A DNA stretch of 64,000 nucleotides, taken from assembly GCA_965216535.1 (NCBI GenBank), contig OZ244175.1, forward strand, positions 4,588,001 through 4,652,000, read 5' to 3'. The stretch comes from Hoeflea_A sp965216535 (lineage in GTDB: Bacteria; Pseudomonadota; Alphaproteobacteria; Rhizobiales; Rhizobiaceae). The notes under the pieces were generated by a model, which was not told the DNA's origin, made no database searches, and saw only the letters and a program-made list of their open reading frames with translations. The stretch's first letter is position 1. Each line of letters opens with the position of its first letter. Made by a program: the position numbers and the translations under genes. Positions 18,396 to 27,104 of this stretch are shown here, in pieces.

Positions 18396-19289
18396 CTAGG
18401 TATTCAAAAAATCTGCCACGGCATCCGCCGAAGCTTTCACCGCATCGATGCGATCGTAGAAATCGAACTGGGTCACGTCGTCGCCCAGCCAGACCTTTTG
18501 CAGCGGCGCTCTGGTGCGAGCCTCATAGGCCTTCGCACCATCGGGCAAGGCAATTGACGGAGAACCAACCATGAGCGTCGGTTTGGTCAGGCGATCTGCG
18601 GACGCCTGCGCATCGTAGGTCAGCCATGGCTTCCACGACGCAACGGCAAACTTGTTGTCATAGGCCGGGATCAGGCCACGGTTTTCCTCGGTGTAGTATG
18701 GCGCCTGGAACATCACGGACGTGTTGTCGGTTGAGCTCGCAGCTGTCAGGACTGCACCACCGTCCGCCTCGGCGGCCGCAATCAGGCTTTGTGCCGCATC
18801 CACGCCGCCATAGATGCCTTCGGCCATGGTCGGGTCATGCAGCCAGGGTGCGACAAGAGCCAGTTTCTCCAGACGTGCGTCATCCGCAGCTGCTTCGGCC
18901 ATGTATCCGGATGACGCGCAGACGCCCAAACCGCTCAGTCCGGCGATGTCGTTTCGGCTCGTCAGGTATTCCACTGCCGCTTTGATGTCTGCGGTTTTCA
19001 CAGCCGGATCTTCAACGAAGCGTGGTTCGCCTTCGCTTTCTCCCCAACCGGTGAAATCGAACACCAAGGCGGCAAATCCGCGTGACGCCAATTCGCGCGC
19101 ATATGTACCGGCCATCTGTTCTTTGACCGTTGTCCAGGCTCCGGTCACGATCACACCATGCAACATCTCTTCAGAACCAGACGGCTTGAAGAGGATGCCC
19201 TTGAGCGTGACGCCGTTGCTTTGAAAGCTGACCGGTACAGACAATACACCCGGCCTTTTGGGTGTATTTTGAAGGTTGATCAGAGCCAT
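18396..19289 (-). CDS. Alpha/beta hydrolase (dienelactone-hydrolase/YcjY-like)
   Basis: This 297-residue hydrolase has a nucleophile elbow G-V-C-A-S (within GLGVCASSGY), so the nucleophile may be Cys as in dienelactone hydrolases, or one of the following serines. DFTGWGESEG and the late VGSPSIALPDGA region fit the fold. The ATG at 19289 has GGAG seven bases upstream. It is the promoter-proximal gene of the five-gene unit and is divergent from a LysR gene. Confidence 0.83.
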   Translation of the reverse strand: MALINLQNTPKRPGVLSVPVSFQSNGVTLKGILFKPSGSEEMLHGVIVTGAWTTVKEQMAGTYARELASRGFAALVFDFTGWGESEGEPRFVEDPAVKTADIKAAVEYLTSRNDIAGLSGLGVCASSGYMAEAAADDARLEKLALVAPWLHDPTMAEGIYGGVDAAQSLIAAAEADGGAVLTAASSTDNTSVMFQAPYYTEENRGLIPAYDNKFAVASWKPWLTYDAQASADRLTKPTLMVGSPSIALPDGAKAYEARTRAPLQKVWLGDDVTQFDFYDRIDAVKASADAVADFLNT

Positions 19290-19404
19290 ATCCATTCTCC
19301 ATGCGATTGCCGATTGCGGTTTTGGAAAGACGGCGATCAGAACGCCTGTCCTATGACGATCTCCGGCGAAATCTCGTTGTCATTGAGTTAGTTCATTTGG
19401 TATC

Positions 19405-19452
19405 ATTCGATAATATCGTCATTTTTCACGACTCTATTGTATGTGATCGAAT
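19405..19452. promoter_or_regulatory. Candidate LysR operator
   Basis: A perfect 7-bp inverted repeat, ATTCGAT at 19405-19411 and ATCGAAT at 19446-19452, brackets 34 bp in the AT-rich region between the hydrolase unit and the LysR gene. The right arm ends just before the LysR start codon. The position suits autoregulation plus control of the divergent unit. Assignment is by position and symmetry only. Confidence 0.45.
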
Positions 19453-19453
19453 A

Positions 19454-20353
19454 ATGCGCTTACCTTTGGCCACACTTGAGATCTTTGATGCCATCGCTCG
19501 CGAGGGATCCTTCGTGGCGGCAGCTAGGCGACTTGGCTTGCAGCCGTCCACTGTCAGTCATCAGTTGAAGGCTCTGGAGCAACAACTCGGAACAGCTCTG
19601 TTTATTCGGACGACACGTTCGCTCAGCCTGACAGAGTCCGGGCGTGCCTTGCGCCGGGGCGCAGGCCCGGCTTTCGAACAACTTGCTGATGCGGTTGAAA
19701 GCGCTCGCCTGACCGGTCACGAAGCGCGTGGCAGCCTGCGCGTCGCGATGCCGGAATTCGTCTACAAACTCTATGTCGGTCCGGTCTTGCCGGCCTTTCG
19801 TGCGGCCTACCCTGAGATCGAGATCGAGCTGTCAATCACGGAGGCGTTTTCCGATATTCTTGGGGAGGAGTTGCACGCGGGATTTCGATTGGGAGACCGC
19901 ATTGCGCAGGACATGATCGCAATCCGCCTCACACCCCCGTTGAAACTCGCGATCATGGCAAGTCCCGACTACCTGGATCGGAACGGAATTCCTCAGGAAC
20001 CCAGGGACCTGCTGCAGCACCAGTGCATTCGCTACCGATTTCAGACATCAGGTCAAATCGCGGAGTGGACGTTTTTCGAAGATGATGATGAATACAGTGT
20101 CGTTGTGGATGGGCCATTGATCGTAAACACGCTGCCCAACAGCGTCGATCTGGCGCTTCGCGGCCAAGGGTTGATCTATACCTTTCGCGACTATTGCGAC
20201 GATGAGTTAGAGCGAGGGTCGCTCGTATCAGTGCTCGACGGGCATCTGGGAGAAACCCCTGGCATCTACATCTATTTCCCGCGGGAGTATCGCGCAATGA
20301 TGCCGCTGCGACTGTTCACGGATCAGCTGACCAGCGCTGGGCGGCAAACGTAA
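19454..20353 (+). CDS. LysR-family regulator of the hydrolase/NTF2 unit
   Basis: This 299-residue LysR regulator has an N-terminal winged helix (TLEIFDAIAREGSFVAAARRLGLQPSTVSHQLKALEQQLG, stated here as residues 6-45) and a GcvA/AmpR-type effector domain (HAGFRLGDRI). The long frame begins at 19301, but the ATG at 19454 starts at the usual LysR position. No clear Shine-Dalgarno precedes it. It probably controls the divergent five-gene unit. Confidence 0.9.
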   Translation: MRLPLATLEIFDAIAREGSFVAAARRLGLQPSTVSHQLKALEQQLGTALFIRTTRSLSLTESGRALRRGAGPAFEQLADAVESARLTGHEARGSLRVAMPEFVYKLYVGPVLPAFRAAYPEIEIELSITEAFSDILGEELHAGFRLGDRIAQDMIAIRLTPPLKLAIMASPDYLDRNGIPQEPRDLLQHQCIRYRFQTSGQIAEWTFFEDDDEYSVVVDGPLIVNTLPNSVDLALRGQGLIYTFRDYCDDELERGSLVSVLDGHLGETPGIYIYFPREYRAMMPLRLFTDQLTSAGRQT

Positions 20354-20362
20354 CCGAGCCGA

Positions 20363-21775
20363 CTATCCGCGTTCGAAAAGTCGGTCGGCCATCACACCGA
20401 CACGCTTTTCGACGGCCTCGCAGGCATCGAGGATCAGATCTTCCCGGAAGCGGCGTCCGACGATTTGAATCCCGACCGGCAATCCGTCATTGAAATTCGC
20501 CGACACATTTCCCGCCGGAAGACCGAGATAATTCATCGAATATCCATAAACCGCAGACCCCAAAACATCGATCACTCCGTCGACACCTTCGGTGTCGCGC
20601 GAAGACGCGTAGGTGGGGTGCGGCAGGAACGGTGTGAGAACAAGCGGATATTCTTCGAGGAACAGCGACCACTCGCGCGCGTAGTGTGTTCGCTTCGCTA
20701 GACCGCGCAGCAAGTCCGTGCCCTCGTATTTGCCGAAATAGGCGTCGTAGTCATCGAAGATATCGTTGATCGTCTTGCTGCCGTATTTTCTGATGTCGGA
20801 CCGCACAAGGGCGTGGAATTCGCCAAACAGGCAAAGCCCGGCTTCACGAGCGATCTCGCGGACGAGCGGCGGCTCGCATTCAACCACCTCGTATCCGGCA
20901 TCCGTCAGAGCATCGCGAGCCGTGTCCAGGGCTTTGTCGACTGCCGGATGAAGATCAAACTCGAAGGTGTTCTTGGTGAAAGCGACCCGATTGGGCGTTT
21001 CCAACTCTGGTCCGTCAAACGGAACCGGAACCATCCATGGGTCGCGCGGATCGTGTCGGATCAGTTCGCGCAAGCCGAGACGCACATCCCGGACTTCGCG
21101 GGCAATAACTCCCTGAACCGACATCAATTGGGCCAGCAGACCGCGTTCAGCGGTCGCCGAGGGCGTATAGGCAGGAACGCGGCCAAGGCTCGGTTTAACG
21201 GATGTGGCTCCGGTGGCCGCGGGCGGGAACCTCAGGGAACCGGCAATGTCGTTGCCGTGGGCAAGCGCCCCCATGCCCGACATAACCGCCGATGCTGCGC
21301 CACCTGACGACCCACCGGCTGAAGCCCAGTCATTCCAGGGATTGAATGTCCGTCCGTGCAGCTCGTTTTCGGTGGTGCCGCGCATCGAGAATTCCGGCGT
21401 ATTGGTCCGGCCGATGACTATGGCACCAGCGTTTTTGAGATTGCTCACAACGGGTGAATCGTCCGGTGCGATAAGATCCTTGAAGGCCGTGACACCGTTC
21501 GGGGTCGCCAGACCGGTCTGGTCGACATTCTCCTTGATTGTGATTGGCACACCGTGGAGCGCGCCTGGTGTTTTGGGCAGGCCTCCAGCATCCAGCGCAG
21601 CAGCTTCTTCGAGCGCTCTATCGCCCAGATCGTCGACCACCGCGTTCATGGCTTCGTTGCGCTCGCGCATACGATCGACCGCCGAGGAAACCGCCTCCAG
21701 GCAAGTCACCCTGCCCGCTGCAATTTCGTCTGCGAGTTGGCATGCGCTTTTCTGCCAAAGGGGACGGTCTGTCAT
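20363..21775 (-). CDS. Amidase-signature family amidase
   Basis: This 470-residue amidase has the Ser-cisSer-Lys triad: K81 (PITIKENVD), cis-Ser S156 in AGGSSGGA and nucleophile S180 in IAGSLRFP; the 24-residue spacing between the two serines is canonical. Related enzymes hydrolyse aliphatic or aromatic amides or act in GatCAB, but no gatB/C is near, so a catabolic amidase is more likely. The ATG at 21775 has TGAGG upstream. It is convergent with the LysR gene. Confidence 0.92.
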   Translation of the reverse strand: MTDRPLWQKSACQLADEIAAGRVTCLEAVSSAVDRMRERNEAMNAVVDDLGDRALEEAAALDAGGLPKTPGALHGVPITIKENVDQTGLATPNGVTAFKDLIAPDDSPVVSNLKNAGAIVIGRTNTPEFSMRGTTENELHGRTFNPWNDWASAGGSSGGAASAVMSGMGALAHGNDIAGSLRFPPAATGATSVKPSLGRVPAYTPSATAERGLLAQLMSVQGVIAREVRDVRLGLRELIRHDPRDPWMVPVPFDGPELETPNRVAFTKNTFEFDLHPAVDKALDTARDALTDAGYEVVECEPPLVREIAREAGLCLFGEFHALVRSDIRKYGSKTINDIFDDYDAYFGKYEGTDLLRGLAKRTHYAREWSLFLEEYPLVLTPFLPHPTYASSRDTEGVDGVIDVLGSAVYGYSMNYLGLPAGNVSANFNDGLPVGIQIVGRRFREDLILDACEAVEKRVGVMADRLFERG

Positions 21776-21918
21776 GTTCAGCCTCAGATTTGGATGGGAA
21801 CCGGTACCGGATTGGAAATGGACCTGAAAGACTGTACACCGGTCGCCATCAACCGGACAACTGGCTGCCACGTGCTGTCACAATCGCCCGGACCGGTGGA
21901 CCGAAACACCAGGATCCC

Positions 21919-22815
21919 ATGTCTGACAGAGGTCACATATCCCGTCTCGCCGGCTGGTCAATCGTCATCGCAGCCGTCGTGCTGGGACTGAAGCTCGCCG
22001 CCTGGTGGGTCACCGGATCTGTGGCGCTGTATTCGGATGCCCTGGAATCGGTCGTCAATGTCGTGACTGCTGTCCTGGCCTGGGTGGCCATTCGCATCAG
22101 CCACAGGCCAGCAGACAAACAACATCCTTTCGGTCACCACAAGGCCGAGTATTTTTCAGCTGTCATCGAAGGCGTCCTTATCGTTATCGCCGCCCTGCTG
22201 ATTTTCCGCGAGGCATTCGTCGCCCTGTACCGGCCGCATGCGCTTGAAGCCCCACTTATCGGAATGGGGATCAACTTTGTCGCCGCGGCCATCAACGCCT
22301 ACTGGGCCTGGCTTCTTATCACGGCAGGCCGCCGCGCGCGGTCGCCGGCGCTACAGGCGGATGGACGCCATATTCTGGTTGATGTCGTCACGTCTGCAGG
22401 GGTTCTTGTGGGACTGGCGCTTGTCCTTCTGACCGGCTGGCAACCGATTGACTCCATCATAGCGGTCGCGGTCGGCATCAACGTTTTGTGGGAAGGTTGG
22501 AAGGTCATCTCCAACTCGGTGGATGGGCTGATGGACAGTGCTGTCCCCGATCCGCTTGCGACGGAAATCCGCCAGACGATCGTCGCCAATGCCGATGGTG
22601 CGTTGGAGGTCCACGACATCAAGACGCGCGGCGCAGCTCGCGTCACGTTTATCGAGTTCCACCTCGTGGTCGACGGAGCTATGAGCGTTGCCGACTCTCA
22701 CGCTATCTGCAACCGCATCGAAGCCGCATTGGCCGAAGTGATAGGTGAGGTGCAGGTGATTATCCATGTGGAGCCGCACGAGGAAAGCAGTCAGGATGGC
22801 CTGACAATCGGCTAA
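21919..22815 (+). CDS. Cation diffusion facilitator (metal efflux)
   Basis: This 298-residue CDF has six predicted membrane helices and a C-terminal cytoplasmic domain with an IHVEPHEE tail. The helix-2 site reads D40-A-L-E-S44 and helix 5 has H151-I-L-V-D155; canonical zinc/iron CDFs have Asp at the position of S44, so metal selectivity may differ. The HPFGHHKAE loop (69-77) is conserved. The ATG at 21919 is the natural start. It is divergent from the amidase, 143 bp between starts. Confidence 0.9.
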   Translation: MSDRGHISRLAGWSIVIAAVVLGLKLAAWWVTGSVALYSDALESVVNVVTAVLAWVAIRISHRPADKQHPFGHHKAEYFSAVIEGVLIVIAALLIFREAFVALYRPHALEAPLIGMGINFVAAAINAYWAWLLITAGRRARSPALQADGRHILVDVVTSAGVLVGLALVLLTGWQPIDSIIAVAVGINVLWEGWKVISNSVDGLMDSAVPDPLATEIRQTIVANADGALEVHDIKTRGAARVTFIEFHLVVDGAMSVADSHAICNRIEAALAEVIGEVQVIIHVEPHEESSQDGLTIG

Positions 22816-22986
22816 AGCAAAGATTGAACCGAGCTTCCCACAATAGAGCCCGTGCTTGAATTGACCATCACGCGTCCCGGTTGCCGCCAGGCAGAGGTGG
22901 AAACCATGCGTACAGATGCTTGTCAGCGGTTCGACGCCTGCAAGGGATTCGGCACGTCGCTCTAGCTCGAACCGAGCGATTGCTGT

Positions 22987-24420
22987 TCAGGAAGGCACTT
23001 CTTGCTGTGATCGGTAGTCTCGGAGGAATTCCATCAATTTCGCGAGCGGTCCCTGCGCCTCATCGGGTTCGATCGTGCTGAAGCCGACAAGCAAACCGGA
23101 GCGTACGGGCGCTTCGTAGCAAAATATTGACAGAGGCAGGCAAGTCAGACCGGTCTCTTGCACCCGATCTGCGATATCACCGTCCCGCCAATCATCAGGA
23201 AATCGCAATGCGATCTGCATCCCTGCCCGGTGATCTGTGAAAGTCACTGAAGGAGGAAGGCCGGCTCGGAATGAGTCGACAAAAACCTGACGCCGTTCGC
23301 CATATATGCGACGCATGCGGCGGATGTGGCGGTGAAAGCTGCCGTCCTCAATGAAGCTTGCGATCGGCAGTTGCGACATGATGGATGCACGCTGACCAAA
23401 GCGGGAGAGCATCTCCTTGAACCGCGGAATGAGCGAAACCGGCGCCACGATGAAACCGATGCGTAGTCCGGACGAGAAAATCTTGGAAAAGCTCCCGACG
23501 TAAATGACACGCTGGCTGCCATCCAGTGATGCGAGTGCGGGAACGGGCCGACCGGCGTAGCGGAATTCGCTGTCGAAATCATCTTCAATGATCCAGCCGT
23601 CGTCGCGTTCAGCCTGCTCCAGGAAGGCCAATCGCTCGCTGCGCGGCATCACTCCGCCAAGCGGAAACTGGTAAGACGGAGTCAATACGGTCGCAACCGG
23701 ACGCGCAGTGCTTTTCGGAGGGATCGCTCCGGCTTCATCGACCGCCATCCAACGGATGTCCAGGTTCATGGCTTTTGCCATATTGTACAGTGGCGGATAG
23801 GTCGGATTTTCCATCGCGATGATGCGGCGCTCTCCTGTCAGCGAGCGCAGGCAAAGCTCAAGCGCATCGCCCGCTCCTGCCGTTATGACGATCTGGTCCG
23901 CCGATGCATCGATGCCGCGCCACGCCGACAGGTGCGACGCAACCGCCTCCCTCAACCGCCGATGGCCGAGCCGTTCTATGCTCCCTCGCATGGCCTCGGC
24001 GGTTTGCCTTGCCGTGCGCGCCACATGTTTCGCCCATGCCGCATGCGGAAACAAAGTCATGTCCGGAACGCCCGGAAAGCTGGCTTTTGCCACCGGTTCG
24101 GCGGCACTGTTTCTATCCGGATCGGACTCCCTCCGCGGATAAAGGGCATAGAGAGCATCCGCATCACCCACATCGCAGGCAAAGTATCCGCTGCCTTGGC
24201 GCGATTTGACATAGCCCTCTGCCGCCAACTGTTCGTAGGCTTGAACCACCGTGGAGCGAGAGACACCCAGTTCCTTGGCCAGATTTCGGGTCGCCGGCAA
24301 TCTTGTACCCGGTGCCACCAGGCGCGACACGATGCGTTGAGAAAGGGCAACGAAAATCTGCTCCGCCAACGGCCGCGGATCTTCGGAAACAAGATGGAGG
24401 GAGTTGAGCGCGCGGGGCAA
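22987..24420 (-). CDS. MocR-type (GntR-aminotransferase) regulator
   Basis: This protein of about 477 residues fuses a GntR winged helix (about 15-80, RLPATRNLAKELGVSRSTVV) to an aminotransferase fold (about 115-475) with the PLP lysine K313 in SFSKIF and the MocR signature SYQFPLGGVMP. PdxR and GabR are of this type. The start is uncertain; a TTG at 24420 suits the family length, while an ATG at 24510 would run into the divergent gene. Partner gene and operator suggest it responds to PLP or an amine and controls the PNPOx-like gene. Confidence 0.87.
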   Translation of the reverse strand: MPRALNSLHLVSEDPRPLAEQIFVALSQRIVSRLVAPGTRLPATRNLAKELGVSRSTVVQAYEQLAAEGYVKSRQGSGYFACDVGDADALYALYPRRESDPDRNSAAEPVAKASFPGVPDMTLFPHAAWAKHVARTARQTAEAMRGSIERLGHRRLREAVASHLSAWRGIDASADQIVITAGAGDALELCLRSLTGERRIIAMENPTYPPLYNMAKAMNLDIRWMAVDEAGAIPPKSTARPVATVLTPSYQFPLGGVMPRSERLAFLEQAERDDGWIIEDDFDSEFRYAGRPVPALASLDGSQRVIYVGSFSKIFSSGLRIGFIVAPVSLIPRFKEMLSRFGQRASIMSQLPIASFIEDGSFHRHIRRMRRIYGERRQVFVDSFRAGLPPSVTFTDHRAGMQIALRFPDDWRDGDIADRVQETGLTCLPLSIFCYEAPVRSGLLVGFSTIEPDEAQGPLAKLMEFLRDYRSQQEVPS

Positions 24421-24468
24421 ATTGGTATGGCCATTATTTTCCGAATTGGATCTTATTACCCTACCAAT
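24421..24468. promoter_or_regulatory. Candidate MocR operator (inverted repeat)
   Basis: ATTGGTATGG at 24421-24430 and CCCTACCAAT at 24459-24468 form an inverted repeat with nine of ten matches; the perfect 7-bp arms ATTGGTA/TACCAAT are offset by 41 bp, about four helical turns. MocR proteins such as GabR use paired ATACCA-like sites spaced this way. The sites occupy the divergent promoter region of the MocR gene and the PNPOx-like gene. Confidence 0.6.
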
Positions 24469-24508
24469 ACTGAAGGCATAAGGGCAAAAAATGATTGAAA
24501 GGTCCGAC

Positions 24509-25165
24509 ATGTCCACCGCAACCCTTCCCGTTACCGAAAGAACACGCGTCAAGCGCGCGCACGAACGTGGCCGCCACGACAGGCAAAGCATCTATGACAT
24601 TCTTGACGCGACGCCCCTGTGCCACGTGGGTTACCTGCTGGACGGCAATCCGGCGGTGACGCCAACCATTCACTGGCGCGAGGGAGACCACGTCTACTGG
24701 CATGGTTCGAGCGCCAGCCGAGCGCTGCGCAAGGCGGCGGGACTCGATGTCTGCCTGACCGTCTCGCTGATCGACGGCATGGTGCTCGCGCGTTCGGCGT
24801 TTCATCACTCAGCCAACTACCGCTCGGTGATGATTTACGGTACGGCGACAAAAATCACCGATCCCGAAGAAAAGTCCGAAAAACTGCGCGGGCTGGTCGA
24901 CATGCTCTACCCTGGCCGCTGGGATACGCTTCGGCCGATGACGGCGCAGGAGGTCAAAGCCACAATGGTTCTCTCGCTGCCCATCGAGGAGGCTTCGGCA
25001 AAAATCAGAACCGGTGGCCCGGTCGATGACGAAGAAGACTACGCACTGCCTATCTGGGCTGGTGTTGTGCCAATTCGCCAGGTCGTCGACGCGCCGATCC
25101 CGGACACTCGAAACCTGACTGAATTGGCGGTTCCGGCCCATGTACGAGGTTTCACCACAGGATAA
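24509..25165 (+). CDS. PNPOx-like FMN-binding split-barrel protein
   Basis: This 218-residue protein belongs to the pyridoxamine 5'-phosphate oxidase-like flavin-binding family: RQSIYDILDATPLCHVGYLLDG at the start of the split barrel, SRALRKA, and the FHHSANYRSVMIYG strand pair. It more likely binds FMN, haem or F420-like cofactor than acts as true PdxH. An AAAGG site points to ATG 24509 rather than 24491. It is divergent from a MocR regulator, a common pairing. Confidence 0.83.
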   Translation: MSTATLPVTERTRVKRAHERGRHDRQSIYDILDATPLCHVGYLLDGNPAVTPTIHWREGDHVYWHGSSASRALRKAAGLDVCLTVSLIDGMVLARSAFHHSANYRSVMIYGTATKITDPEEKSEKLRGLVDMLYPGRWDTLRPMTAQEVKATMVLSLPIEEASAKIRTGGPVDDEEDYALPIWAGVVPIRQVVDAPIPDTRNLTELAVPAHVRGFTTG

Positions 25166-25178
25166 GGGAGTCGGCGCA

Positions 25179-26075
25179 TTATCTGCGTGCATCAACCAAA
25201 AAATCTATCAAAATCCGAAGCAGTTTCAGCCGCCGGTTTTGTTCCGGATAGAAGAGGTAAAGGGGTGGCCGTTTGCCGACAAATTTGTCCAGTAGGCTAA
25301 CGAGACGACCCTCAGCAATTTCGGCTTCAACAATCCCCCGCAGAGTCCAGCCTATTCCGTGTCCGTCGATCAACGCCTGTTTTATCGCGTGAAAGTTGTT
25401 GAATATCAGGAACGCCTCCGGATCAACCGCGAACGTTGTATTGGCCTCTCGAAACCGCCATTCAGCAATTCGATTGGTCGTTATGTACCGGTAACGAATG
25501 CAATTATGCTTTAGCAGATCACGGGGATGGATCGGTTGGCCGTGTTTTGAAAGGTAGTCGGGAGAAGCCGAATAAGCTTCCCTTTGGGGTGGCGTCAGTC
25601 GGACCGCGGTCATGCCGCTTGAGAGACGATTGCCTAATCGTATTCCGGCGTGAAAGCCATGCTTTACAATGTCGACCAAGGCTTCATCGAAGGACAGCTC
25701 CAATCGGATGCCGGGGAATCTCTTCTTGAACTCTCCGATTTTCGGCGCGAACACTATCTGATAGGCACTCCAAGGCAGTGTGATACGCAAGGTACCGGTA
25801 GTGCTATGGCCAATGTTTTTTGCCTCTTCGACCGCCTCCCCAAGGCGATCCAGGGCGAAATCAGCGCCCTCTAGCAGGGCTTTGCCGGCTGCCGTCAGCT
25901 CGACGGACCGTGTTGTGCGGGTGAACAGACGCACACCCATACTCTCTTCGGTCGATCTGAGTTGGTGACTGATTGTCGATGGACTGAGTCCCAACGAAGT
26001 TGCGGCGCCACGTACCGATCCTTCGCGCGCAATTGCGAGAAAAACCCCAATTCCCTTGAGGGACGCCTGTTTCAT
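25179..26075 (-). CDS. LysR-family regulator
   Basis: This 298-residue protein has the LysR helix-turn-helix at residues 5-65 (VFLAIAREGSVRGAATSLGLSP is the recognisable start, cut to 22 letters of helix here in description) and an effector domain with HAGIRLGNRL, closely similar in layout to the LysR at 19454. It ends with a short Arg tail. It is divergent from an EamA transporter, with starts about 90 bp apart, and probably controls it. Confidence 0.9.
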   Translation of the reverse strand: MKQASLKGIGVFLAIAREGSVRGAATSLGLSPSTISHQLRSTEESMGVRLFTRTTRSVELTAAGKALLEGADFALDRLGEAVEEAKNIGHSTTGTLRITLPWSAYQIVFAPKIGEFKKRFPGIRLELSFDEALVDIVKHGFHAGIRLGNRLSSGMTAVRLTPPQREAYSASPDYLSKHGQPIHPRDLLKHNCIRYRYITTNRIAEWRFREANTTFAVDPEAFLIFNNFHAIKQALIDGHGIGWTLRGIVEAEIAEGRLVSLLDKFVGKRPPLYLFYPEQNRRLKLLRILIDFLVDARR

Positions 26076-26167
26076 TGTTCGATTTTTTTTATCTATTTGC
26101 TGATAAATCAGTGGCTATCCAAACAATATATCGGCCCGGTACTCTCTTGGAAACTCGGAGTATTGTT

Positions 26168-27100
26168 TTGGTTCCAAGGACGAAACCAGCAGATCGGACA
26201 GACCGGAAAGCGCTTGGGATCTTGCTGATCGTCGGAAGCGTCTTCCTGATGTCGTTTCAAGACGCCATGATCAAGCTGATTGCCGAAGATCTGACGCTGT
26301 GGCAGATTTATATTCTGCGATCGCCCCCGGCACTACTCGTGTTGTTTTGGGTTGCAATGCGCACCAATGACCGATGGCAGTTGGAGGTTTTCGATCGCTG
26401 GAACCTGCTTCGCGCACTCTTTCTTACTTTGATGTATCTGACGCTTTATGCTGGGTTGCCATTTCTCGATCTCGCAACGATCGCGGCAGCGCTCTACACA
26501 GGCCCCTTGTTCATTACCGGATTTTCTGCCTTGGTACTTCGTGAGTCAGTCAAGGCCCTGGGTTGGCTTGCGGTGGCCATTGGCTTCATCGGGGTTGTCA
26601 TCATGTTGCGCCCAGGGGCCGATGCTTTCGAGCCTCTCGTCTTGCTGCCAGTCATGGCCGGGCTCTTCTATGCTCTCGCCGCGATAGCCACCCGAGGAAA
26701 GTGCGCCAATATGAGTCCATTCAGCTTGGCGACAACTCTGAATCTCGTGCTTTTCGCAACTGGGGTTTTGGCCGTTAGCAGTTTGGCACTGCTTGATTTG
26801 ACTGAAGATACAATACGCTACAGCCCATTCATACTGACTGCTTGGTCGGATATCGGGACCTTGGGATGGCTTTTGGTTGCCCTCATGGCCATTCTCATCG
26901 TTGGCATATCAGTTGGCTTGGCCGCTGCCTACCAAGCGGCACCACCCGTGATCATCGCCACATTCGACTACAGTTACCTACTGTTCGCAGTTCTGTGGGG
27001 GGTTGCGATCTTCTCGGAAGTTCCCGACTTTCCCACCATAATAGGCATGTTGCTGATCGTCGCCGCTGGATTAATGGTCGTACGCGAGGGTTTGCCCTAA
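26168..27100 (+). CDS. EamA/DMT-family transporter
   Basis: This protein of about 310 residues has ten membrane helices in two EamA repeats, with typical features RSPPALLVLF in helix 2 and the FDYSYLLFAVLWG motif in the second repeat. The frame opens at 26075, but a TTG at 26168 with GGAG seven bases upstream avoids overlap with the divergent LysR gene and removes a non-homologous N-terminus. Members export metabolites such as amino acids. Substrate unknown. Confidence 0.85.
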   Translation: MVPRTKPADRTDRKALGILLIVGSVFLMSFQDAMIKLIAEDLTLWQIYILRSPPALLVLFWVAMRTNDRWQLEVFDRWNLLRALFLTLMYLTLYAGLPFLDLATIAAALYTGPLFITGFSALVLRESVKALGWLAVAIGFIGVVIMLRPGADAFEPLVLLPVMAGLFYALAAIATRGKCANMSPFSLATTLNLVLFATGVLAVSSLALLDLTEDTIRYSPFILTAWSDIGTLGWLLVALMAILIVGISVGLAAAYQAAPPVIIATFDYSYLLFAVLWGVAIFSEVPDFPTIIGMLLIVAAGLMVVREGLP

Positions 27101-27104
27101 CCTC

